Shown: positions 16,526 to 24,763 of the stretch, in pieces
Layout of the letters: the number at the start of each line of letters is the position of its first letter
Numbering within the stretch: the stretch's first letter is position 1
Source: Opitutales bacterium UBA2995
GTDB taxonomy: Bacteria; Verrucomicrobiota; Verrucomicrobiia; Opitutales; UBA2995
Direction of reading: 5' to 3'
Length of the DNA: 49,750 bases
Assembly (NCBI GenBank): GCA_002346535.1
Contig: DDZZ01000051.1
Location: 823 to 50,572 of the forward strand
Made by a program: the position numbers and the translations under genes
The notes under the pieces: model-generated
What the model saw: only the letters and a program-made list of their open reading frames with translations
Told to the model about the DNA's origin: nothing
The model's database searches: none

Positions 16526-16795
16526 ATGAATCCGATCCCATTGCTCTATATCAAACCAGGATGTCCGTGGTGCAGCGAAGCGCAGACCTTTTTTGGCCTA
16601 CATGGAATTCAAGTGGACGTGAAGGACGTTATTTCCAACCAAGGAGCACGCAAGAGAATGTTTAAAATCAGTTCTCAATCCCTAACACCAACTTTTGAAT
16701 ATAAGGACTTCGTGGTAGCTGACTTTTCGATCAACGAATTTATTGACGCTCTGGAACAAAGACCTGACATCAAATCAGAACTGGGACTTGGATAA
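16526..16795 (+). CDS. Glutaredoxin-like protein
   Basis: 89 residues with a thioredoxin fold: first strand LLYIKP, redox motif CPWC at residues 14-17, the cis-proline loop in LTPTFEY (about 54-60) and a final helix INEFIDALEQ. The CPWC/TPT combination is typical of small glutaredoxins that reduce protein or glutathione mixed disulfides. It lacks a signal peptide, so it is cytoplasmic. The start has an AAGGAA sequence about 11 bases upstream. It is transcribed away from uvrA and is followed, 70 bases later, by the AI-2E family gene. Confidence 0.88.
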   Translation: MNPIPLLYIKPGCPWCSEAQTFFGLHGIQVDVKDVISNQGARKRMFKISSQSLTPTFEYKDFVVADFSINEFIDALEQRPDIKSELGLG

Positions 16796-16863
16796 GAGGA
16801 TGACTTTTAACTCTTGTCGCAGGGTTTAGCTTTAAATAGGAAGTTAAATAATTGTATCCTCCT

Positions 16864-18057
16864 ATGAGCGAAGAACCCTTGCACTCACCTCTCTTAACCT
16901 CCTATCAGAAAAAAATTGTTGCCACCGCCATAACGGGGTTGGCGCTGGTTTTGATTATGTTCATAGTTTTGGGATTCTTCTCTGTTGTCGGAAAATTTCT
17001 CTCCACCTTTTCCAGCGTTCTTTGGCCAATCGCAGTTGCCACCATTTTCACTCTGCTGCTTAAACCGATAGTAAGTACCCTGGAAAACAAACTGAAATTG
17101 GGCCGTGTATTTGCAATCATTGTGCTCTACGCAATCATCGTTCTGGCATCCTTGGGCATAGCTTTGATCATAGTACCTGAATTGGTGATACAGGCCATAA
17201 ATCTCTTCGAATCAATCCCGGCGATTTACGAGAAGCTTATCCTGAAGCTAAATGAAACCGCACCCGGATGGCTGGCTTTCCTGGAAGAAAGAATCAGCAC
17301 AGATAACCTCGAACAATTCAGCGAACAATTAGCCACGATCCTTAAGAACGTTCTTTCTGCAAGCGGTGGAGCATTACAAGTATTCGGTCAGGGCATTGCG
17401 GGTATGATTGGATGGGTTATAGCCTTGGCTATCATTCCTGTCTATTTGTTCTTCTTTCTTCAGTTTGAGGAAGATGCAGTTCCTCACCTGCGTGATTTTC
17501 TGCCCTTCCTGAAAAAAGATCACCAAGATGATGTGCTATTCCTGGTACGAGAGTTTGTCGGGATGATCGTTGCATTCTTCCGAGGACAAATGCTGATCGC
17601 GTTGATTATGGGTATCTTAATGGGCATCGGGTTTACGCTGGCTGGCCTGAAGTCTGGCTTCTTTATCGGTCTCACCCTAGGCCTCCTCAATCTAATCCCT
17701 TACCTGGGATCGGTCTTGGGTGTCTCGATTGCGCTCCCCTTGGCTTACTTTCAGTCGGGTGGAGGATGGATTGTCCTTCTAGCAGTAATAGGAACAATGA
17801 TTTTAGTTCAACTGCTGGAAGGCTGGCTCCTGACACCAAAAATCATGGGTAATCAAACCGGACTTCACCCAGTCATGATTATATTTTCGGTCTTCTTCTG
17901 GGGTATCGCACTCAATGGTTTTCTAGGCATGATCCTGGCAATTCCACTCTCAGCGTTTATCGTTACTTTCTGGCGGCTTGCGAAGGTGAAGTACATACCC
18001 ATATTGCTTGGGAACGAGGAAGAACCTGTGGATGCGAGCCTCCAGTCAACTAATTGA
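16864..18057 (+). CDS. AI-2E family (PerM/TqsA-like) membrane protein
   Basis: About 397 residues from the ATG at 16864; a TTG four codons upstream is the longest alternative. Eight or so hydrophobic helices: two near the N-terminus (GLALVLIMFIVLGFFSVV, VLWPIAVATIFTLLL), one at 80-110, then a long amphipathic stretch (FESIPAIYEKLILKLNETAP), and a helix cluster at 180-380. Family markers: GLTLGLLNLIPYLGSVLG and the C-terminal NQTGLHPVMIIFSVFFWG, the latter typical of the AI-2E transporter family. Members have been linked to autoinducer export, Na+/H+ antiport or other transport; the substrate here is unknown. Inner membrane. Confidence 0.85.
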   Translation: MSEEPLHSPLLTSYQKKIVATAITGLALVLIMFIVLGFFSVVGKFLSTFSSVLWPIAVATIFTLLLKPIVSTLENKLKLGRVFAIIVLYAIIVLASLGIALIIVPELVIQAINLFESIPAIYEKLILKLNETAPGWLAFLEERISTDNLEQFSEQLATILKNVLSASGGALQVFGQGIAGMIGWVIALAIIPVYLFFFLQFEEDAVPHLRDFLPFLKKDHQDDVLFLVREFVGMIVAFFRGQMLIALIMGILMGIGFTLAGLKSGFFIGLTLGLLNLIPYLGSVLGVSIALPLAYFQSGGGWIVLLAVIGTMILVQLLEGWLLTPKIMGNQTGLHPVMIIFSVFFWGIALNGFLGMILAIPLSAFIVTFWRLAKVKYIPILLGNEEEPVDASLQSTN

Positions 18058-18209
18058 CAATACGGAATACAGCATCAGCGGGCAATACCTGAAAAGCCCT
18101 GAATAAAATAGGGACGCTGGATTAAATGGGAATGGAAAGGCACCAACCGGAAGCTGGCATCGGGACTGGTGGTTAACTCCTCAGATTCAATACCCAGGCT
18201 CCTCAACTG

Positions 18210-18631
18210 CTCAGGCTAATGCATTTGGCTTCGCCAGTCACCTCATCATAAGAGTCGCCAAAAAGAAAAACTTCCACATTTTCTCTCCCAAGACTCCGCA
18301 TGGCTCGCTGCTTCATCTGAGGAGTCGAAAGTGGTATGAATATTGTAGCTTTGGATTCCAACTTCCTAGCCAAAATAGCGATTCCTTGTGCGTGATTACC
18401 AGCTGAGGCCGTAACAACTTCCCTCTTTAACTCCTATTTATCGAGCAGCGACATGCGGTTGAAAGCCCCACGCCACTTGAAAGCGTTGATTGGGGGAAGA
18501 TCTTCCCGTTTTATGAAACAATCGAATCCCAACTGAATATCCAATTCCTGCAATGGCGTGGCAGACGCTAATTTGTAGACACGCTGTCTGGCCTGTATGA
18601 TTTCGCCAATCAATGGGTTGTTCACGATCAT
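18210..18631 (-). pseudogene. Threonine dehydratase (fold-type II PLP enzyme) remnant
   Basis: The minus strand from 18631 encodes an N-terminus typical of threonine dehydratases: LASATPLQELDIQLGFD, then FIKREDLPPINAFKWRGAFN with the PLP lysine. An in-frame TAG follows LLDK near 18437. Beyond it the same frame continues EVVTASAGNHAQGIAILARK, FIPLSTPQMKQRAMRS and LFGDSYDEVTGEA, all hallmark segments. Homology ends near 18210; the C-terminal half of the catalytic domain and any ACT domain are absent. It would have made 2-oxobutanoate from threonine, the entry to isoleucine synthesis, or have been a catabolic paralogue. A stop plus a missing 3' half makes it non-functional. The 18058-18209 stretch shows nothing recognisable. 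Confidence 0.9.
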
Positions 18632-18686
18632 TCGGAAAAGATTTTTTGAAACAAAGACGAGGCCGACCGCCTAGGTAACACTGTTG

Positions 18687-19262
18687 TTAGCATCGCTCGA
18701 CCCAATAGAAGACCGGGCTTTCAGGCTCCACTAGAAGGCCTTTCTCAAATCGAATCGAATTAAACCGATTGGAGTTTAACCGACTCATCCATTTGTGAAC
18801 GACGCTTTCTTCTTCTTTACCGCCTTGGTGACCTCGGTAAGCCACAATGCTGATTGCTCCGCGGTTACACAATAAATCCAAACAAGCATCGAGGGCACCC
18901 ATCGTGGATTTTGGTTTTGTTGTAATTCCTTTGTCAGCGTGTGGAAGATAACCTAGATTAAACATAGCCAAAGCAATTTGATCCCAACCTAGCGAATGCG
19001 TCACTGGCAGGAGGTCCTTGTGATCGGCCTGTTTCAAAACTACTCTTCCTTCCACCCCGCTTTCCTCCAAGAGCTTCCTAGTATTTTCAAGAGCCTGATC
19101 CTGAATATCGACCCCAATAACTTTTCCTTTTTCCCCAACAAGACCGGAAAGGAAAACCGTGTCGTTCCCGTTCCCAACCGTCGCATCAATGCAATGATCT
19201 CCAGTTTGTACATGGTACCGGGCAAACCGGTGGGCCATTGAAGTTGCACTTTGAAAACTCAT
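18687..19262 (-). CDS. MnmM/YtqB-like tRNA (nm5U34) methyltransferase
   Basis: 191 residues, a class I SAM-dependent methyltransferase of the YtqB (rRNA methylase-like, PF06962) type. It has motif I DATVGNGNDTVFLS (about 26-39), GVDIQDQALENT for the SAM ribose acidic residue, AMFNLGYLPHADKGITTKP (about 98-116) and VAYRGHQGGKEEE (about 140-152), all characteristic of that family. YtqB of B. subtilis was shown to be MnmM, which methylates 5-aminomethyl-(2-thio)uridine at tRNA position 34. Its start overlaps the end of the upstream DAO-family flavoprotein by four bases (ATGA-type), so they are a coupled pair. Cytoplasmic. The exact tRNA substrate is inferred from the family. Confidence 0.82.
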   Translation of the reverse strand: MSFQSATSMAHRFARYHVQTGDHCIDATVGNGNDTVFLSGLVGEKGKVIGVDIQDQALENTRKLLEESGVEGRVVLKQADHKDLLPVTHSLGWDQIALAMFNLGYLPHADKGITTKPKSTMGALDACLDLLCNRGAISIVAYRGHQGGKEEESVVHKWMSRLNSNRFNSIRFEKGLLVEPESPVFYWVERC

Positions 19263-20356
19263 AAATATGTACGGAAACGGTCCACATCCGACTCGGGATG
19301 CAAGGCAGCACCATTCTCCAAGTGTTCTGTCAACTCTTTAGCCAAAAGCGGTGCCATTAACGAACCTTTCGAACCAAGACCATTGAATATAACCAATTCG
19401 CCATGCCACGGATGCCGGCCCATGACTGGCTTAAAGTCATGGAGTGCCGGTCGAACACCGGCCTGTTGTTTTTCAACTACCCAATCCCAATCAACCAGTT
19501 CAGATACTCCCTGCAAAATATCATACCGGGCCTGTGGCGTTATTTCTTGATCCATGTTCTGCAGGTCATACGTTGCACCTGCGTAGTATCGACCCGCACC
19601 CAACGGAAGAAGCCATTTTCCACAATTGAGAATAGGCGGATCAATTCGTTGATGTGTATTTAAATCCAGAATCTCTCCTTTGACATTTCTGAAGGGAAGA
19701 TCGCGGAAAAAATCGTTCGTCCCATTTAAATAGCCCTGCGAAAACAAAACCCGTTTCGCCTGATAATTTCTCCACTGCACACCATCCTCGAACTGGGAAA
19801 ACTCAGACTTTTTCCAAGTGGCTTTCACCAAATTACCTTCCTGAAGAAACCTATGCCGAGCTGCTTGAATGAAAACCCTTTGATCGACATACCCAGATTG
19901 TTGGAGCCGATAGCAGGCACCCTTTGATTTTAATCCCGTGAGGCCCGCTGGCTCAAAGGGATACTCAATTTCAATTCCTGAATATTGACCGGAATGGAGT
20001 TTATCCTCAAAAAGCCTTTGTTCCTCTTTGTTTTTGAAAGAACGAATCAGGGGCATACGATGGAAGAACTTTTTTCCAAACTCCTTCTCCCATAGAATGT
20101 AATTTCCGAGCAAAAAACTCCAGCAATCGAGAAATCGCCAACTCAAGGCATGACGTCGCCCGGTAATCGGATTGATCAACCCGGCCGCTACTTTGGAGGC
20201 GGCATGCTTATGGCCATCGTCAACGACCAAAACGGATTTACCTCGGTTCAATAAGTTTAAAGCCATCAGGCTGCCAGCCAATCCTTGACCAACTATAAGA
20301 TAATCCCTTTGAACTTTAGGATCTGGTTCCATGCTTCTCAGGTGTGGTTTCAGCAT
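19259..20356 (-). CDS. DAO-family FAD oxidoreductase, candidate MnmC(o)/MnmL-like tRNA-modification enzyme
   Basis: 365 residues; a start at 20332 (MEPDPK) is an equally good alternative. N-terminal FAD-binding Rossmann motif GQGLAGSLMALNLLNRGKSVLVVD (around 23-46), then GLINPITGRRHALSWRF, a substrate-binding middle domain, and the C-terminal FAD motif NGLGSKGSLMAPLLA (about 328-342). This matches the D-amino-acid oxidase superfamily that contains glycine oxidase, MnmC(o) and B. subtilis MnmL. In E. coli MnmC, the oxidase domain removes the carboxymethyl group from cmnm5U34 and a methyltransferase domain then methylates the product. Here the next gene, overlapping by four bases, is an MnmM-type methyltransferase, so the pair could do both steps. 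The assignment rests on this context. Confidence 0.72.
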   Translation of the reverse strand: MLKPHLRSMEPDPKVQRDYLIVGQGLAGSLMALNLLNRGKSVLVVDDGHKHAASKVAAGLINPITGRRHALSWRFLDCWSFLLGNYILWEKEFGKKFFHRMPLIRSFKNKEEQRLFEDKLHSGQYSGIEIEYPFEPAGLTGLKSKGACYRLQQSGYVDQRVFIQAARHRFLQEGNLVKATWKKSEFSQFEDGVQWRNYQAKRVLFSQGYLNGTNDFFRDLPFRNVKGEILDLNTHQRIDPPILNCGKWLLPLGAGRYYAGATYDLQNMDQEITPQARYDILQGVSELVDWDWVVEKQQAGVRPALHDFKPVMGRHPWHGELVIFNGLGSKGSLMAPLLAKELTEHLENGAALHPESDVDRFRTYL

Positions 20357-20409
20357 TTCATAAGTTTCCAGGTTATCAAAACAGAAAATCCAGTTATCTT
20401 TTTTTCTGA

Positions 20410-21102
20410 TGGATCAACTTGTTATCCTTGGACGCGGTGGCTGCTGGCCTGGTATGGCAGGAGCTATTCTTCCTGCAGTTTCAGCAAACCTCGCACTGGG
20501 GCAAACGGTTAATATTGGCCTGCGCAATCTGGCTGGCTTACTTGGCTGGTTACCAGCATCACCTATTCTTATCGAAATCTGGCCCCATTCGAATTCTATG
20601 CCGGTATCTGGTTGGTCGTTTGAATAAATCTTTACTTCCTAATCCTCCGTTTCAGTGACATAATTCTCAGACTCGGTTACCTTAAGGAGATTTTAACCGG
20701 TACGCTGTTTGCCCTTGGAGTATGTTTTCCCCGGTACTTTCGCTTGGAGGCATCACAGTTCAATCAGCAACTCTTCAGGTATTATTCGGAGGACTCTGTT
20801 TTCCACATGTTCTCCTTATCAGTCATTGGAAGCACAGAATCGATCGGGCACAAAACGAATTGAACTTGAGTCAAAAAAGCTATAATCGAACTGCACTCCT
20901 GAAGATACTCCTTTAAAATCTTACCGGCCTGGTCATCATACTGACCATCGTCCTGCCAACTATATTTTCGATTACCTTTCTATTCTCTAACCTCCTACTT
21001 GGTCTCCTCTTTCTTCGAAGCCATATGAAAGATCCAAACCAGTTGAAATTTCTCATAGACCTGCGACTTATTTTACCCTGTCTCCTGTTTTTTATCGTTT
21101 AA
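20410..21102 (+). pseudogene. Decayed multi-spanning membrane protein (UbiA-like)
   Basis: The plus strand encodes fragments of one hydrophobic protein in successive frames: LSLDAVAAGLVWQELFF and KRLILACAIWLAYLA (frame starting 20419), APFEFYAGIWLVV (about 20582), KEILTGTLFALGVCFPRYF (about 20685-20740), LFGGLCFPHVLLISHWKHRIDRAQNELNLSQKS (read in pieces, frame of 20722), and finally LFLRSHMKDPNQLKFLIDL with end LLFFIV at 21102. The order and motifs (LSLDA...WQ near the start, IWLAYLAD-like, IDRAQNELNL) fit a UbiA-related membrane protein found in Planctomycetes and Verrucomicrobia. At least three frame changes and several stops are needed, so it cannot make a full protein. Original function unknown. 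Confidence 0.72.
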
Positions 21103-21114
21103 CAACCAGTATGT

Positions 21115-21726
21115 ATGATTCTCGATCTCGAAAATTTACCCACCAGCCAAATATACCACACCTTGATCCAAACGATCATTCCCCGGCCCATAGCCTGGGT
21201 GCTTAGCGAAAATGCCAATGGCACCCATAATCTTGCTCCCTTTTCCTACTTCAACGGTGTATCCAGCGAACCACCGATTGTTTCCATTTCGGTGGGGAGG
21301 AAGGAGGACGGATCACAAAAAGACACTTGGAACAACATCGAAAACCGAGGGCATTTCGTCATCCACATTCCTCACAGAGATATGGCCAACTCGGTAACTC
21401 AATCGGCGACGACCCTTCCTCAAGGAGAGTCGGAAATTGATTTTCTTAAGCTCGAAACGGAATCGGTGGTGAATTGGCCCTTGCCGCGATTGCGGCAAGG
21501 GCGAGTGGCATTTCTGTGTGAAAGGTTCGCCATACACGCTATCGGTAAAGGGCCGCAAGGATTGATATTGGGTCGCGTGACCACTGTCTACTTAGACGAA
21601 GCCATAACACAATCCGAGAACAGACAGTTGAAAATAGATGCAAATGCAATGGACCCAATTGCCAGGTTGGGTGGAAACGATTACACTACCTTGGGAGAGA
21701 CTATCTCAATCGAGCGGCCCAGCTAG
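21115..21726 (+). CDS. Flavin reductase-like FMN-binding protein
   Basis: 203 residues of the flavin-reductase-like split-barrel family. Key segments: IIPRPIAWVLSENANGTHNLAPFSYFN (in parts, about 22-48) with the conserved IPRPIAxVSTxxxDGxxNLAPFS pattern, PPIVSISVGRKEDGSQKDTWNNIEN, and FVIHIPHRDMANSVTQSA. The remainder (KLETESVV, LCERFAIHAIGKGPQGLILGRV) completes the barrel. These proteins bind FMN and often reduce flavin or act in aromatic or nitroheterocycle metabolism; the substrate is unknown. Cytoplasmic. Its ATG at 21115 lies 12 bases after the end of the broken membrane-protein gene, so it may have lost its original upstream partner. Confidence 0.85.
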   Translation: MILDLENLPTSQIYHTLIQTIIPRPIAWVLSENANGTHNLAPFSYFNGVSSEPPIVSISVGRKEDGSQKDTWNNIENRGHFVIHIPHRDMANSVTQSATTLPQGESEIDFLKLETESVVNWPLPRLRQGRVAFLCERFAIHAIGKGPQGLILGRVTTVYLDEAITQSENRQLKIDANAMDPIARLGGNDYTTLGETISIERPS

Positions 21727-21795
21727 CAATGTAGCCGGGCGCAGCCATACAAAGCATACACCCCGCAAGTCCGCTTCGACGACACAAATGTACGG

Positions 21796-22133
21796 TTATT
21801 CCAGACTAATAGTCGATACCACAAACTTGAGTTCGGTATCTTCACCATTGTCGCCAATTCGAGAGCCCTGACGGCCAAAGCGCTCGAATCCGGCCATCAC
21901 CAGCGCCTTGGTGCATAAGGTATTGCGCTCCAGACAAACAGTATACAGAAGTTTCAATGCCATTTCATCCATGGCAAACAGCACTGGATGAGCGACTGTG
22001 CCCCGTGAGCAAAATACCCTTCGGGCATATTGGACCATTCTGCCATGGGCGGATCATTCACGACTCGTTGGAGATCATAAGCATGCCGCCATTCAAGCGG
22101 TTCAAGTTTGGGTGGGATAAGTGGGTGGTTCAT
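21796..22133 (-). pseudogene. Unrecognised short gene with an apparent frameshift
   Basis: On the minus strand an ATG at 22133 opens a frame reading MNHPLIPPKLEPLEWRHAYD, LQRVVNDPPMAEWSNMPEGY, FAHGAQSLI and then soon stops. A second frame, open from before 22038 to 21796, continues convincingly with HPVLFAMDEMALKLLYTVC, LERNTLCTKALVMAGFERF and ELKFVVSTISLE. Joining them near 21985 gives a compact protein of about 105 residues. I recognise no family. The composition on both sides of the join looks protein-like, so I favour a frameshifted gene over chance ORFs, but the evidence is thin. Confidence 0.35.
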
Positions 22134-22156
22134 GTCATTCTTAGGATTTTAAAAAC

Positions 22157-22190
22157 AAAAAACCCGCTCCTTTCTGGAAGCGGGTTTTTT
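22157..22190 (-). terminator. Bidirectional rho-independent terminator
   Basis: aaaaaacccgct, a short loop, and agcgggtttttt form a strong stem with T-runs in both directions. It lies about 200 bases beyond the dapL stop on the minus strand. The bases between it and 22383 hold nothing I can identify. Confidence 0.75.
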
Positions 22191-22383
22191 GAAATTTGTT
22201 TCGAGGATCTCTTAATTCATTGATCGGTCCATGCCCGCTCCAAGCATCCATTTTTGGATACAATAGCATAAGCCGCCACCAAAAAAGTGGAGGTTATATG
22301 GAGGTGCATGTTTAAATTTTGAATCATGGAGATTCTCTAAGAAGGTTTACTTTTCCAATAAGTCAAATCCAATTGGCTTTAAT

Positions 22384-23604
22384 TTATAAAGCTTCCGCGA
22401 TTCGATCCATTGCTTCACTTACATTCTCATAGTTGTTAAAGGCGGACAGGCGAACATGCCCCTCGCCGCACTTGCCAAAGCCGGCACCCGGAGTACATAC
22501 CACGCCCGCCTTGTTCAGAAGTAAATCAAACGCTTCCCAGGAATCACGCTCCATATTTATCCAAATGTAGGGAGAATTATCCCCCCCTACACACCCAAAG
22601 CCCAGCTCGCTCACTTTCTCACGGATGAGTCTGGCATTCCTCAGATAAAAGTCAGAAAGCGCATGGATTTCGGCTTGGCCCTCCGGTGTGTAACAAGCCG
22701 CAGCGGCTCGTTGGACCGGGTAAGAAGTACCATTAAACTTAGTGCTGTGACGCCGCGACCATAGTCCGTGAACCTCTACCATGTTCCCTTCTGAGTCAGA
22801 CGCCTTTACTTTTTTCGGAATGGTCGTAAACGCGCAACGAGTACCGGTAAATCCGGCATTTTTTGAAAAGCTTCGGAATTCAATGGCTACTTCGTCGGCT
22901 CCCTCAATTTCATAAATACTTTGGGGGAGAGATTCATCGCGTATGAAGGATACGTAGGCGGCATCGTACAAAATAATGGCCTGATTTTCTCGCGCATAAT
23001 CGACAAATTGCTTCAGCTGCTCTTTGGTAGCCATGGCCCCGGTTGGATTATTGGGGAAACACAAGTAGATCAGATCCACCGGCTCAGTCGGCATGTCCGG
23101 GAAATAACCATTGTCGGGAGTGGACTCCAGATAAACCAAGCCTTCGTAGCGATCATCCACATTCGGCCCGGTCCTACCAGCCATCACATTGGTATCTACA
23201 TAGACAGGATAGACGGGATCCGGTACCGCGATACGCACATCCGCCGAAAAAATTTCCTGAATATTTCCAGAATCGCACTTAGCGCCATCGCTTATAAAGA
23301 TCTCATCGGCCTCGATGGCTGCACCTCGAGCATGATAATCCGTTTTGACGATGACATCGCGCAGAAAAGCATAGCCTTGTTCAGGACCGTACCCGCGAAA
23401 GGTGGACCGGCCGGCCATCTCATCGACCCCGGCATGAAAGGCCTTGAGAACAGATTTGGGGAGAGGTTCTGTAACGTCTCCAATGCCCAGTTTTATCAGT
23501 TTCGCGTCCGGATTCGCAACTTGGAAATCGGAAACACGCTTGGCAATATCCAGAAACAAATAAGAAGCCTTAAGCTTTAGGAAATTGTCGTTGATCTTGA
23601 TCAT
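22384..23604 (-). CDS. dapL: LL-diaminopimelate aminotransferase
   Basis: 406 residues, class I/II PLP aminotransferase. Converts tetrahydrodipicolinate directly to LL-diaminopimelate using glutamate, short-circuiting the succinylase/acetylase steps of lysine and peptidoglycan synthesis. DapL markers: N-terminal INDNFLKLKASYLFLDIAKR, KLGIGDVTEPLP, RGYGPEQGYAFLRDVI, FISDGAKCDSGNIQEIF, PDPVYPVYVDTNVMAGR, CFPNNPTGAMATKEQL and the PLP-lysine segment SFSKNAGFTGTRC. The SDGAKCD motif distinguishes it from other aspartate aminotransferases. DapL occurs in plants, Chlamydiae, Verrucomicrobia and some others, which supports the host assignment. It stands alone in this orientation, with its terminator at 22157-22190. 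Confidence 0.96.
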   Translation of the reverse strand: MIKINDNFLKLKASYLFLDIAKRVSDFQVANPDAKLIKLGIGDVTEPLPKSVLKAFHAGVDEMAGRSTFRGYGPEQGYAFLRDVIVKTDYHARGAAIEADEIFISDGAKCDSGNIQEIFSADVRIAVPDPVYPVYVDTNVMAGRTGPNVDDRYEGLVYLESTPDNGYFPDMPTEPVDLIYLCFPNNPTGAMATKEQLKQFVDYARENQAIILYDAAYVSFIRDESLPQSIYEIEGADEVAIEFRSFSKNAGFTGTRCAFTTIPKKVKASDSEGNMVEVHGLWSRRHSTKFNGTSYPVQRAAAACYTPEGQAEIHALSDFYLRNARLIREKVSELGFGCVGGDNSPYIWINMERDSWEAFDLLLNKAGVVCTPGAGFGKCGEGHVRLSAFNNYENVSEAMDRIAEAL

Positions 23605-23711
23605 GATTAAAACGCGATAAGTTGCCCAAGCGAATTTTGAAAGTCAAAGCGATTAGATGACCCATGGACTTAAAATAAAAAAGCCAGTTAGCCTTTCCGC
23701 GGTTGAATCAG

Positions 23712-24746
23712 CTAGTCGTCTTCATCTTCAACCGGTTCGACACCGCTTTCCTGCAGGATTAAATTGTGTCGTTCCGAATCCAAAATAGTCACGACACCGA
23801 ACGGTAAGGTAATCTTCGGTTTGATGTGGCCAAAAGGTAAATTCATTAAAACAGGAACACCGAGACCACCCAACCGATCTAGAAAAACGGATTCCATAGT
23901 CTGTAACCCCCGCCGTCGGTCGTTCTTTCGTTGCGCATCCGAATAGCGAAAATCTCCCAAGGCAATTCCGGAAACCGTTTGAAGTACTCCGGCATCCAAC
24001 AATTGAGTGAGGTGCCTGTCTACCCGATAAGGGGATTCTCCAATATCTTCCAGAAACAAAATTGACTTTCCGAAATTGGGGAACCAGGGCGTTCCCAGCA
24101 GTGAGCAGATCATGGAAAGGTTTCCGCCCATGAGCCTGCCGAATGATTCGCCCGGTACCAACGAAATTGGTTGAACCGGATTGAATGGCTCTTCAACCAG
24201 TACACCCGTTGTCTTTTCGCCAGTCAGCAATGATATCGTGTGATTCCACGACTTGGCCTCAAGCTTCTCATTTACAAGATCGGAAGTCAAAACCGGGCCG
24301 GAGAAACTTGGAAATTCGCACTTTTCCCATAGTGCACATGACAGAGCCGTAATGTCGCTGAATCCGAGAAAAATTTTCGGTTCACGGATTTCATCCCAGT
24401 CAACGAGGCTAAGAATGCGAGTAGCACCGAAACCACCCCTCACACAAAGGACCGCCTTGGCCTTGGAATCATTGAACGCTGCCTGAAAATCTTTTGCCCG
24501 TTCTTCATCGCTACCGGCTAAGTATCCATCATGGGCAAAAATTGTATCCGAATACTTTATACGAAATCCCAAGGTTTTAACTGCAGCGATCGCTTTCCCC
24601 AGGGAAGCGCGGTCTTTTGGTGGACTTGAAGGCGCAATCAGCCGAATCGTGTCACCCGGTTGCAAAGCTGCCGGTTTTTTCATACACAAATAGTAAGTCA
24701 AAGAATTCGGGTGCAACCAACCAAAAAACTTGCGCAGGCCCGCCAT
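23712..24746 (-). CDS. LD-carboxypeptidase (S66 family)
   Basis: 344 residues from 24746; a second ATG at 24683 (MKKPAALQPGDTIRLIAPSS) coincides with the normal family N-terminus and may be the true start. The S66 fold is shown by LQPGDTIRLIAPSSPP, VRGGFGATRILSLVDW and FLGFSDITAL with the nucleophile Ser. The triad is completed by Glu in LFLEDIGESPYRVDR and His in FGHIKPKITLPFG. Family members remove the terminal D-alanine from LD-linked muropeptides during peptidoglycan recycling (LdcA) or cleave microcin C-type compounds (MccF). The recycling role fits better here but cannot be proved. An acidic C-terminal tail (VEPVEDEDD) is unusual. Cytoplasmic, no signal peptide. Confidence 0.9.
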   Translation of the reverse strand: MAGLRKFFGWLHPNSLTYYLCMKKPAALQPGDTIRLIAPSSPPKDRASLGKAIAAVKTLGFRIKYSDTIFAHDGYLAGSDEERAKDFQAAFNDSKAKAVLCVRGGFGATRILSLVDWDEIREPKIFLGFSDITALSCALWEKCEFPSFSGPVLTSDLVNEKLEAKSWNHTISLLTGEKTTGVLVEEPFNPVQPISLVPGESFGRLMGGNLSMICSLLGTPWFPNFGKSILFLEDIGESPYRVDRHLTQLLDAGVLQTVSGIALGDFRYSDAQRKNDRRRGLQTMESVFLDRLGGLGVPVLMNLPFGHIKPKITLPFGVVTILDSERHNLILQESGVEPVEDEDD

Positions 24747-24763
24747 TTAAATACTCTTAATTT

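Noticed and set aside
22921..23580. A 219-residue plus-strand ORF inside dapL
   Set aside because: Antisense shadow of an intact, highly conserved gene.
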